From Burkholderiales bacterium (GTDB lineage: Bacteria; Pseudomonadota; Gammaproteobacteria; Burkholderiales; Burkholderiaceae_C): DNA of 7,507 bases. The stretch covers positions 1 through 7,507 of the forward strand of contig CANBSV010000117.1 in assembly GCA_947372225.1 (NCBI GenBank), read 5' to 3'. Below the pieces are notes generated by a model, which was not told where the DNA came from, searched no databases, and saw only the letters and a program-made list of their open reading frames with translations. Shown one piece after another: positions 1-5,402 of this stretch (its first letter is position 1; each line of letters begins with the position of its first letter). The position numbers and the translations under genes were made by a program.

Positions 1-496
1 AGGCAGTTTCAAGCGCTTTTGCGAAGTGATCGGTCCGCGCTCGGTGACCGAGTTCAACTACCGCATCTCGGATGAGCGAAGTGCCCATGTATTCATTGGC
101 CTGACAACGACGAAACGCGGTGAATCAACCGCGATTGCCGCCACTTTCAACGCTCAGGGTTTCGGAGCCATCGACCTCACGCTCGACGAGTTGGCAAAGC
201 TTCATCTACGGCACATGGTTGGCGGTCGCTCCGAGCTTGCGCGAGATGAGCGGCTTTACCGTTTCGTGTTCCCCGAACGGCCCGGCGCGCTCATGAAATT
301 CCTGTCGAATTTGCATCCCGGGTGGAATATCAGCTTGTTTCACTACAGAAACACAGGCGCCGACGTCGGCCGCATCCTGGTGGGCATCCAGGTGCCCAAA
401 GAAGACAAGAAGGCATTCCGGGAGTTTTTGAGCACACTTGACTATCCGTGTGTCGATGAAACAGACAATCCGGCCTATCGGCTTTTCCTGCGCTGA
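1..496 (+). CDS. ilvA: Threonine ammonia-lyase (threonine deaminase), biosynthetic, C-terminal part
   Basis: This is the 3' end of a gene whose start lies before the window. The frame is open from base 2 and ends at TGA 494-496, giving about 164 residues. IlvA is a cytoplasmic PLP enzyme that deaminates threonine to 2-oxobutanoate, the first step of isoleucine synthesis. The catalytic domain is outside the window; what is visible is the regulatory region with its ACT-like repeats. The order of motifs matches E. coli IlvA from memory: GSFKRFCEVIGPRSVTEFNY at the left edge, then AKLHLRHMVGGR, ERLYRFVFPERPGAL, NISLFHYRNTGADVGRIL, and the terminal DETDNPAYRLFL. Two ACT-like subdomains imply the long, isoleucine-inhibited biosynthetic form rather than the short catabolic TdcB form. 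A GTG at 26 is internal and not a start. The next gene follows on the same strand within about 40 bp, so co-transcription is possible. Confidence 0.95.
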   Translation, partial: GSFKRFCEVIGPRSVTEFNYRISDERSAHVFIGLTTTKRGESTAIAATFNAQGFGAIDLTLDELAKLHLRHMVGGRSELARDERLYRFVFPERPGALMKFLSNLHPGWNISLFHYRNTGADVGRILVGIQVPKEDKKAFREFLSTLDYPCVDETDNPAYRLFLR

Positions 497-538
497 GCGT
501 TGCAGGTAGAGCGAATGCCTGCGCTTTCGGGGTCATCG

Positions 539-1702
539 ATGTCTACTTACCAACACCTGATTTCACCCACCGCCAATGCGCTGCTCGAAGTAGCGTTGCG
601 TGAAAAGTTATTGCGCCGCAGCCACACCATGGGCGAGTTGGGTGAGCTCGAACCGCTCGCGATCAGGTTGGGCTTGATCCAGAACACCTTGAAGCCGGCG
701 TTCACTGCGCCTCAGGTGGTTGTTTTCGCTGCGGACCATGGGATCGCCGCAGACGGCATCGGTGCGAACCCAGTGCAGTCGACCCACCAACGGGTTCGAG
801 CACTGTTGGCATCGCAAATGCCACTGTCGGTTTTCGCGCGCATCCAGCACCTGGAGTTGTCGGTCGTGGACGCGGGCGTCGCCGAGACGGTCAACCCTCA
901 CCCTCGCTTGCTTTCTCGCAAGATCGCCCATGGCACCAGAAGCTCGCGCCTGACCATGGCGATGTCTCTTGAACAGGCCCATGGCGCGATCCGTGCCGGC
1001 ATGGAAATCGGCGACGCACTTGCTGGTAACGCGGTACTTTGCGCTGGCATCGGCGTGGGCTCACTTCAGTCGGCGGCATTGGTGCTTTCGCGGATCGCTG
1101 AAGTACCCATCCGGGAACTCGTACCGCAAAGACCCGGTTCGCCATCAAAAGATTTCGACGCTGTGATGCCCGTTTTGTTGGGGGCGCTGACGCGTCACAA
1201 GGACGTCAAGGATCCGGTAGAGATTTTGGCCGCTCTCGGCGGTTTCGAAATTGCCATGTTGGTGGGACTGATGCTCGTGGCGAGCGGCAAGCGGCAACTC
1301 ATCATGGTGGACGGCCTTGCTGCCTGCGCCGCGCTTGCGGTGAGTTCCCGTATCAGTGCAGCCGTCGTTGACTATTGCGTGTTTTGCCGCAGCCACGCCC
1401 ACGCGGGGCTTGACCGGGCCTTGCGGTTGTTCAACGCCTCAGCCTTGCTTGAACTCGGGATGGACAGCATTGACGGAACCGGTGCCACGCTCGCTTGGCC
1501 ACTGGTTCAAAGTGCTGCCGCCTTGCTCACAGAGGTTGCGGAAGGGGAAGATCCGGGCCCCAGCCGGCCGGCCGAACTCTCACCCGCCGCCCCTCGCACC
1601 CCACGACAGGTCAACGCAAGCGAGTCCCTCTTGGAACCACGCCAGCACTCGGCGGCTCCATCGCCGACAGGGCATCCCGCCCCTCTGAACCCATCTCATT
1701 AG
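539..1702 (+). CDS. CobT-family protein (nicotinate-nucleotide--dimethylbenzimidazole phosphoribosyltransferase-like), divergent active site
   Basis: The product is 387 residues from ATG 539; CobT is usually about 350. Classical CobT moves phosphoribose from nicotinate mononucleotide to dimethylbenzimidazole, making the lower ligand of cobalamin. Family marks seen are VVFAADHGIAADG (61-73), VVDAGV (109-114), an AMSLEQAHGAIRAG stretch (141-154), ALGGFEIAMLVG (232-243), a VDG (257-259), CRSHAHAG (283-290) and DGTGATLAWPLV (312-323). Two motifs deviate. The usual GEMGIGNT loop reads AGIGVGSL (169-176), so its Glu and Asn are missing. The Glu of the usual GEGTGA motif, the catalytic base in Salmonella CobT (Glu317), aligns with Asp312. 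Residues from about 340 onward form a Pro/Ala/Ser-rich tail that overlaps gspC antisense. In-frame ATG 515 is an alternative start, with AGGT about 8 bases upstream. No cobalamin genes are nearby; ilvA precedes it. Family membership is fairly sure, but activity as CobT is doubtful. Confidence 0.8.
   Translation: MSTYQHLISPTANALLEVALREKLLRRSHTMGELGELEPLAIRLGLIQNTLKPAFTAPQVVVFAADHGIAADGIGANPVQSTHQRVRALLASQMPLSVFARIQHLELSVVDAGVAETVNPHPRLLSRKIAHGTRSSRLTMAMSLEQAHGAIRAGMEIGDALAGNAVLCAGIGVGSLQSAALVLSRIAEVPIRELVPQRPGSPSKDFDAVMPVLLGALTRHKDVKDPVEILAALGGFEIAMLVGLMLVASGKRQLIMVDGLAACAALAVSSRISAAVVDYCVFCRSHAHAGLDRALRLFNASALLELGMDSIDGTGATLAWPLVQSAAALLTEVAEGEDPGPSRPAELSPAAPRTPRQVNASESLLEPRQHSAAPSPTGHPAPLNPSH
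1611..1702. other. Convergent 3' overlap of the cobT-like gene and gspC
   Basis: The plus-strand CobT-like frame stops at TAG 1700-1702, while the minus-strand gspC frame stops at TGA, complement of 1611-1613. The last roughly 30 codons of each gene are therefore antisense to each other. In both proteins this part is low-complexity (Pro, Ala, Ser, Gly, Arg) and lies beyond the recognisable domain. I see no rho-independent terminator with a T-tract for either gene inside or just after the overlap. Confidence 0.8.
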
Positions 1703-2207
1703 AAGGCGTTGACCCGTGAGCGCCCATCGCTGTTGCGGGGGGCAGCGTCCCCCTTTCGGCCACGGCCAAGGCAGGCATTTCCAGGACAACCTCGGGACCA
1801 CTGTCTCCGCCGGCATGCGCCATCACCACCGTGGCGGTACGCCAGCTGACGTCATGAAGTACCAGGTCCGTATCGATCACGGCGCCCACCCTGTAGACGC
1901 GGGGAGGGTTCCCATCGACGGAAATGATGGCCAAGCCAGGACTGCCATGGCCTCTCGGTGCGGCCACACCGGCCAACCGAAGTCTTCCAGCGAAATCGGG
2001 TTTTGCAGAGGATTCTTCGACAGCAGCCTGGGCAATCGGGTTGGAGCCCAGCAACCGGGACACATCACCATGCGCCAAAGCCGCTTGACCTGCCGTGATC
2101 AAGTGCAAGGGCGCCCGATCCGATTGCACGGACAAACGCAGCCCCCAGAACACACCCGTCCCGGCGACAAGGGCCCAAATGGCAAAAGCGACGGATCGGG
2201 AAAGCAT
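1611..2207 (-). CDS. gspC: Type II secretion system protein C (GspC), short form without PDZ domain
   Basis: GspC is a bitopic inner-membrane protein whose periplasmic homology region (HR) contacts the secretin GspD, linking it to the GspL/GspM platform. The 198-residue product starts at ATG (complement of 2205-2207). It has a short cytoplasmic N terminus, one membrane segment at about 7-25 (FAIWALVAGTGVFWGL) and a linker. An HR-like beta-rich domain spans about 53-150, with RLRLAGVAA (75-83), GLAIISVDG (91-99), RVYRVGAVI (103-111) and LVLHDVSW (115-122). After about 152 the sequence is a Gly/Pro/Ser-rich tail with no PDZ or coiled coil. Enterobacterial GspC is about 270-300 residues with such a C-terminal domain, so this is a short form. 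The gene points away from gspG, and its tail overlaps the CobT-like gene. GspC identity rests on the HR pattern, the membrane topology and the context; a generic 'T2SS protein N/C' label is also possible. Confidence 0.87.
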   Translation of the reverse strand: MLSRSVAFAIWALVAGTGVFWGLRLSVQSDRAPLHLITAGQAALAHGDVSRLLGSNPIAQAAVEESSAKPDFAGRLRLAGVAAPRGHGSPGLAIISVDGNPPRVYRVGAVIDTDLVLHDVSWRTATVVMAHAGGDSGPEVVLEMPALAVAERGTLPPATAMGAHGSTPSNEMGSEGRDALSAMEPPSAGVVPRGTRLR

Positions 2208-2264
2208 GGCCGATTATCATCGTCAGGAGACGTCGCGCGCCCAAACCGTGACCGGGAATTCATC
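2208..2264. promoter_or_regulatory. Divergent gspC / gspG intergenic spacer, probable bidirectional control region
   Basis: Only 57 bp separate the two divergent start codons, so at least the gspC promoter and perhaps the gspG promoter should lie here or inside the neighbouring gene. On the minus strand, GATAAT (complement of 2213-2218) resembles a -10 box. It ends 5 bases before the gspC ATG, which would give an almost leaderless transcript. The best -35-like hexamer, TTGGGC (complement of 2239-2244), is 20 bases away, which is too far to be convincing. On the plus strand, GGGA at 2253-2256 sits about 8 bases before the gspG ATG and may serve as a weak ribosome binding site. No clear sigma70 pair for gspG is visible. 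Confidence 0.4.
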
Positions 2265-2744
2265 ATGGTCAAAACCGAATACGTTCCTTCTTCACGCGCT
2301 GCTGCTTTGCATCGTTCGCCCACTGCACGGGGAGTTCGCCTTGCGGGCTTCACGCTGATCGAGCTGATGGTGGTGCTGGTCATCATCGGCGTGTTGGCGG
2401 CGCTCATCGTGCCCAATGTGCTCAACCGTGCCGATGACGCCCGCGTCACGGCCGCTCGCACCGACGTCAGCAACCTGATGCAAGCCCTCAAGCTCTACAA
2501 GCTCGATAACCAACGCTTCCCAAGCGCAGAGCAAGGGCTGCAGGCATTGGTCACCAAGCCCAGCGCAGGCGCTGTGCCGCCGAATTGGAAGGCCTACTTG
2601 GACAAACTGCCCAACGACCCGTGGGGCCGGCCTTATCAGTATGCAAATCCCGGGGTCAAAGGCGAGATAGACATCTACAGCCTGGGCGCCGATGGCGTGG
2701 TGGGTGGTGAAGGCAACGACGCCGAAATCGGTTCATGGCAATGA
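2265..2744 (+). CDS. gspG: Type II secretion system major pseudopilin GspG
   Basis: GspG is the main subunit of the periplasmic pseudopilus that works with the secretin to push folded exoproteins out. The 159-residue product from ATG 2265 has a long basic leader and a prepilin peptidase site at G28/F29 (LAGFTLIELMVVLVIIGVLA). Mature Glu5 is present (residue 33), and a hydrophobic alpha-1 spine runs to about residue 50. Family marks follow: ARTDVSNLMQALKLYKLDN, RFPSAEQGLQAL (85-95), LPNDPWGRPYQY and the C-terminal SLGADGVVGGEGNDAEIGSW (139-158), which is the calcium-binding loop region of GspG. The usual final Asp of the DAD triplet is Glu here. The frame is open far upstream, to about 1716, but that part is antisense to gspC and lacks pseudopilin character, so the ATG just before the leader is preferred. 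It is the first gene of the plus-strand gsp operon. Its TGA overlaps an out-of-frame ATG at 2741. Confidence 0.95.
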   Translation: MVKTEYVPSSRAAALHRSPTARGVRLAGFTLIELMVVLVIIGVLAALIVPNVLNRADDARVTAARTDVSNLMQALKLYKLDNQRFPSAEQGLQALVTKPSAGAVPPNWKAYLDKLPNDPWGRPYQYANPGVKGEIDIYSLGADGVVGGEGNDAEIGSWQ

Positions 2745-2761
2745 GCGGCTGCGACGGGTGA
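2741..2761 (+). other. Six-codon mini-ORF bridging gspG and gspH
   Basis: The gspG stop overlaps an ATG (ATGA at 2741-2744) that is not in the gspH frame. That ATG opens a six-residue frame, MSGCDG, ending at TGA 2759-2761. This stop in turn overlaps the GTG at 2758 preferred as the gspH start (GTGA). The arrangement could relay ribosomes from gspG to gspH by stop-start reinitiation. It may also be chance, and no function for the peptide is claimed. Confidence 0.3.
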
Positions 2762-3225
2762 AGTCGCGCCACGTCGGCTTCACGCTGATCGAACTGCTGA
2801 TCGTCATCGCGCTGATCGCACTGGCCTCCTCGGTGGTGACCTTGGCGCTGCGAGACCCATCATCCACGCGACTGGAACAGGAAGGGGCAAGGCTGGCCTC
2901 GTTGCTGGAGTCAGCTCGGGCAGAAGCTCGAGCGCTGGGACTGGCCGTCAATTGGACGCCGGGGGCGGGAACGGCAAGCAAGGACGCTGACGCCGATTTC
3001 CGCTTTATCGGGCTGCCCGAGGCCTCCGCACTGCCGAATCGGTGGCTGAATCCCGGCGTCAGCGCCAGTGTCATCGGAGGCAGCTCGGTCAATCTGGGCC
3101 CGGAACCGCTGATCGGAGCGCAGCGCATCACATTGAGCCTGGATGACCGCCGCCTGACGCTGACCACTGACGGACTGGGGCCCTTCACGGTGGTCGGCGA
3201 TGAAGCCGACTCGCCCTCGCGATGA
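2758..3225 (+). CDS. gspH: Type II secretion system minor pseudopilin GspH
   Basis: GspH is a minor pseudopilin thought to join the GspG shaft to the GspI-J-K tip. From GTG 2758 the product has 155 residues with a short basic leader (MKSRHVG) and a prepilin peptidase site G7/F8. Mature Glu5 is residue 12, and the hydrophobic segment FTLIELLIVIALIALASSVV is typical. The body carries ARLASLLESARAEARALG (44-61), the usual GspH helix, and then FRFIGLPEASALPNRWLNPG (81-100), a pattern familiar from this family. No strong ribosome binding site precedes the GTG. In-frame ATG 2692 would lengthen the leader by 22 residues but lies inside gspG, and those residues look like read-through of gspG DNA. Codon spacing and leader form favour 2758. 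The stop overlaps the gspI start as ATGA. Confidence 0.88.
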   Translation: MKSRHVGFTLIELLIVIALIALASSVVTLALRDPSSTRLEQEGARLASLLESARAEARALGLAVNWTPGAGTASKDADADFRFIGLPEASALPNRWLNPGVSASVIGGSSVNLGPEPLIGAQRITLSLDDRRLTLTTDGLGPFTVVGDEADSPSR

Positions 3226-3623
3226 CTGCCGAGCCGCCGCCTCGCACATCTGCCGCAAGCCTGTCTCGTCAGGCCGACGGGTTCACCCTGATCGAGGTGC
3301 TGGTCGCGCTGGTCATCGTCGCGGTGACCCTCAGCGCAGGAATCAAGGCGGCAGGCGCTTTGCTTAACAACGCGCAGCGGCTCACCGAAGTCACCGAAGC
3401 CCAGTGGTGCGCGGACAACCAGTTGACAGGACTCAAACTGGCGCACACCTACCCCAATATCGGCGATGCCGCCTTCAGTTGCCAACAGCTCGGCCGCACC
3501 TACCTCGGCACATTGCGGGTGAGCGCCACGCCCAACCCCAGTTTCAGGCGGGTCGACACATTGATGGCCAACGAGTCGGGCCAAACCGTGCTCACCTTGT
3601 CCACCATCCTGCCTCGATACTGA
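3222..3623 (+). CDS. gspI: Type II secretion system minor pseudopilin GspI
   Basis: GspI forms the tip complex of the pseudopilus with GspJ and GspK and is considered to start pilus assembly. The product has 133 residues, close to the usual 120-130. A 20-residue leader ends in QADG, with prepilin peptidase cleavage at G20/F21 and mature Glu5 at residue 25. The hydrophobic helix FTLIEVLVALVIVAVTLSAG is the GspI type. Further marks are the helix around EAQWCADNQLTGLKL (59-73), a C-terminal beta region and a short tail ending PRY. Two cysteines, C63 and C87, lie in the periplasmic part and might pair. Its ATG overlaps the gspH stop by 4 bases (ATGA), implying translational coupling. The gspJ ATG follows after only 2 bases. 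Confidence 0.93.
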   Translation: MTAEPPPRTSAASLSRQADGFTLIEVLVALVIVAVTLSAGIKAAGALLNNAQRLTEVTEAQWCADNQLTGLKLAHTYPNIGDAAFSCQQLGRTYLGTLRVSATPNPSFRRVDTLMANESGQTVLTLSTILPRY

Positions 3624-3625
3624 TC

Positions 3626-4306
3626 ATGGGACGCGCGGCATTTCGAGCACGTGGATTCACTATGGTGGAAGTGCTGGTCGCTCTGGTCATCATGGCCACT
3701 TTGGCGCTGATGGCCTGGCAGGGGGTCGACGGCATCGTTCGCACCCGCGATGCGAGCCAGGCAAGACTCGAACGCACGCTGCGCCTCACCACCGTCCTCG
3801 CGCAATGGGAGCTGGATCTGACGTCCCTGCATGAGACTGACACGGTGCCCGCGCTGACCTTCGATGGCGCAAGGCTGAGGCTGACCAGACGCACAGCGGA
3901 TGGGGTGCAGTTGGTTTCCTGGGCGTTGATGCCGTCAACCAACGAGTCCGAACAAGGGACCAGCCATTGGGTGCGCTGGGCGGGCCCTTCGGTGACCACT
4001 GGTGCCGCCTTGCAGGACAGCTGGCGGCGCAGCCAACTGCTGCAAGACAACGACCCCGCGCTGCTCAAGACCCTCAGCGGTCTGACGCAGTGGCAGCTCT
4101 ATTGCTTTCGTGGCAACGCTTGGACGAACTGCCAGTCCAGCGGCGACGTGGCTCAAGTCGTCGCAACGCCGGGGGGCGGCGAAGCATCCACCCCTGCAAA
4201 GACGGTACTGCCATCCGGGATGAGGCTGGTACTGACCTTCGCCGGCGGCGGTGGATTTGACGGCACCCTGACGCGTGACGTGGCGTTTGGTCCGCAACTG
4301 CCATGA
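3626..4306 (+). CDS. gspJ: Type II secretion system minor pseudopilin GspJ
   Basis: GspJ is a minor pseudopilin of the GspI-J-K tip complex. From ATG 3626, 2 bases after the gspI stop, the product has 226 residues. The leader is ten residues (MGRAAFRARG), cleavage falls at G10/F11 and mature Glu5 is residue 15 in FTMVEVLVALVIMATLALMA. The body shows GVDGIVRTRDASQARLERT (33-51), a normal GspJ helix. Beta-rich segments follow, including LTFDGARLRLTRR and VSWALMP, and then WQLYCFRGNAWTNC (156-169). C160 and C169 could form a disulfide. A Gly/Ser/Thr-rich loop at about 172-192 precedes a last strand, PSGMRLVLTF (196-205). The frame is open upstream to 3404 inside gspI, but that part has no pseudopilin sequence. 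The stop overlaps the gspK start as ATGA. Confidence 0.93.
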   Translation: MGRAAFRARGFTMVEVLVALVIMATLALMAWQGVDGIVRTRDASQARLERTLRLTTVLAQWELDLTSLHETDTVPALTFDGARLRLTRRTADGVQLVSWALMPSTNESEQGTSHWVRWAGPSVTTGAALQDSWRRSQLLQDNDPALLKTLSGLTQWQLYCFRGNAWTNCQSSGDVAQVVATPGGGEASTPAKTVLPSGMRLVLTFAGGGGFDGTLTRDVAFGPQLP

Positions 4307-5271
4307 ACCCAACAGCAACGCGATCGGTGCACCCGGCAACCCAGCGAGGTGCCGCCTTGCTGACTGCCATGCTGATCGTGGTGCTTGTCACCACCTTGGC
4401 ATCGGCCATGGTCTGGCAGCAATGGCGAGCCGTTCAAGTGGAGTCGGCTGAACGGGCACGGACACAGGCAGCATGGATCCTGACCGGCTCGCTCGACTGG
4501 GCCAGACTGATCCTGCGCGAGGACGCGCGCAGCGGCCGCGCCACGACGCTGAGCGAGCCCTGGGCCACACCGTTGGCCGAAGCGCGGCTGTCGACCTTTC
4601 TCGCGACCGACCGAGACAACACCGACGGCGGACCGGACGCGTTCCTGTCGGGCGGCATCGTCGACGCGCAGTCCCGCTACAACCTGCGCAACCTCATCGA
4701 CGACAGCGGCAAGGTGGTGAACGCGGAACTGTTCGCCATCCAGCGGTTGTTCGAATCGATCGGCGTGGCGCCGGACGCAGCCACCCGCGTGGCCAGTGGG
4801 TTGCGAGACGCCCTGGCTGCGGCTGGCAGCGCGGACCGTGCGCCGACCGCGCCGCTGATGCCTCGCAACGTCGGACAGCTCGCATGGCTGGGGATCGATG
4901 CCGACTCGGTGCGCCGCCTTTCGCCCTATGTCGTGATCCTCCCGGTGCGAACGCCGGTGAACCTGAATACCGCGTCGCGGGAAGTGATCGCCGCCAGCAT
5001 CGACGGGCTGGATGTGGGGGGCGCAGAACGTCTGGTGCAAGCGCGTCAGCGCACGCCTTTCAAGACGCTCGCCGAGGCCCAAACCCTGTTGCCAGCCACG
5101 TTGAAGATGGAAGAAAACCGCGTCGGCGTGCTGTCGAACTTCTTCGAAGTCCGCGGCCGGCTGCGCCTGGATGACCGCGTGTTGGAAGAGCTGTCGTTGG
5201 TCGAGCGGCGCGGGCTGGACGTCGTGGCGTTGCAGCGCCGACGGGTCAACTCGAAAGATGGTGTGCGATGA
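4303..5271 (+). CDS. gspK: Type II secretion system minor pseudopilin GspK
   Basis: GspK is the large minor pseudopilin that caps the pseudopilus tip. The 322-residue product begins with a leader ending in TQRG and a cleavage site G16/A17, followed by the hydrophobic helix AALLTAMLIVVLVTTLASAM. Mature position 5 is Thr rather than Glu, which is the known peculiarity of GspK. Helix ERARTQAAWILTGSLDWAR (50-68) matches the family. DAQSRYNLRNLI (121-132) is the family signature that follows GGIVD. An alpha-helical insert covers about 140-215. VNLNTASREVI (219-229) leads into a helix-hairpin-helix-like segment (about 230-265), and NFFEVRGRLRL (279-289) closes the fold. The ATG overlaps the gspJ stop. 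The TGA overlaps the ATG of a ten-codon frame rather than the gspL start. Confidence 0.95.
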   Translation: MNPTATRSVHPATQRGAALLTAMLIVVLVTTLASAMVWQQWRAVQVESAERARTQAAWILTGSLDWARLILREDARSGRATTLSEPWATPLAEARLSTFLATDRDNTDGGPDAFLSGGIVDAQSRYNLRNLIDDSGKVVNAELFAIQRLFESIGVAPDAATRVASGLRDALAAAGSADRAPTAPLMPRNVGQLAWLGIDADSVRRLSPYVVILPVRTPVNLNTASREVIAASIDGLDVGGAERLVQARQRTPFKTLAEAQTLLPATLKMEENRVGVLSNFFEVRGRLRLDDRVLEELSLVERRGLDVVALQRRRVNSKDGVR

Positions 5272-5300
5272 ACAGCCTGTTTGAGCTGTCGAAATACTGA
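5268..5300 (+). other. Ten-codon mini-ORF coupled to the gspK stop
   Basis: An ATGA overlap at 5268-5271 places a start codon exactly where the next gsp gene would normally begin in this tightly packed operon. The frame encodes only MNSLFELSKY and ends at TGA 5298-5300. It may be a remnant of an earlier junction, a short leader peptide, or chance. Its sequence does not resemble the start of GspL. Confidence 0.3.
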
Positions 5301-5402
5301 TACTCGGCTACAACAACCACCCGTAAGCCCTTGATTTACTGCGTTTTGCGCCGGGCCGATCACTAGAATCATTTTGGCTTCGCAGCGTAGCCTCCAACGC
5401 CC
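5272..5402 (+). other. gspK-gspL spacer, possible internal promoter
   Basis: This 131-bp gap is the longest non-coding stretch inside the operon and is visibly more AT-rich than its neighbours in the part 5280-5380. It holds TAGAAT (5364-5369), a -10-like hexamer that would start transcription about 25 bases before gspL. No -35 hexamer sits at 16-18 bases; TTGATT at 5331-5336 is 27 bases away. A small inverted repeat, GTAA (5323-5326) and TTAC (5336-5339), encloses nine bases. There is no T-run terminator and no convincing ribosome binding site before gspL. Confidence 0.35.

Noticed and set aside
502..525. Possible terminator hairpin after ilvA (GCAGG ... CCTGC)
   Set aside because: The stem is only five pairs with an 11-base loop and no T-run, and the region may carry the ribosome binding site of the next gene.
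1716..2264. A long open frame on the plus strand upstream of and continuous with gspG
   Set aside because: It is antisense to gspC, which has clear domain features; the translation is low-complexity with no pseudopilin character, as expected of a shadow frame in GC-rich DNA.
2733..3584. A 283-codon minus-strand frame across gspH and gspI
   Set aside because: It spans two real genes and their junction, and its composition (Ser/Arg-rich) is typical of an antisense shadow.
2345..3700. Recurring TTCACSCTGATCGAR-type sequences at the starts of gspG, gspH and gspI, with a degenerate version in gspJ
   Set aside because: These encode the conserved prepilin N terminus (FTLIE) of paralogous proteins and are not independent DNA repeats.
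4153..5082. A 309-codon minus-strand frame across gspJ and gspK
   Set aside because: It crosses the gspJ-gspK overlap, is His/Arg/Gly-rich and lacks motifs, so it is a shadow frame.
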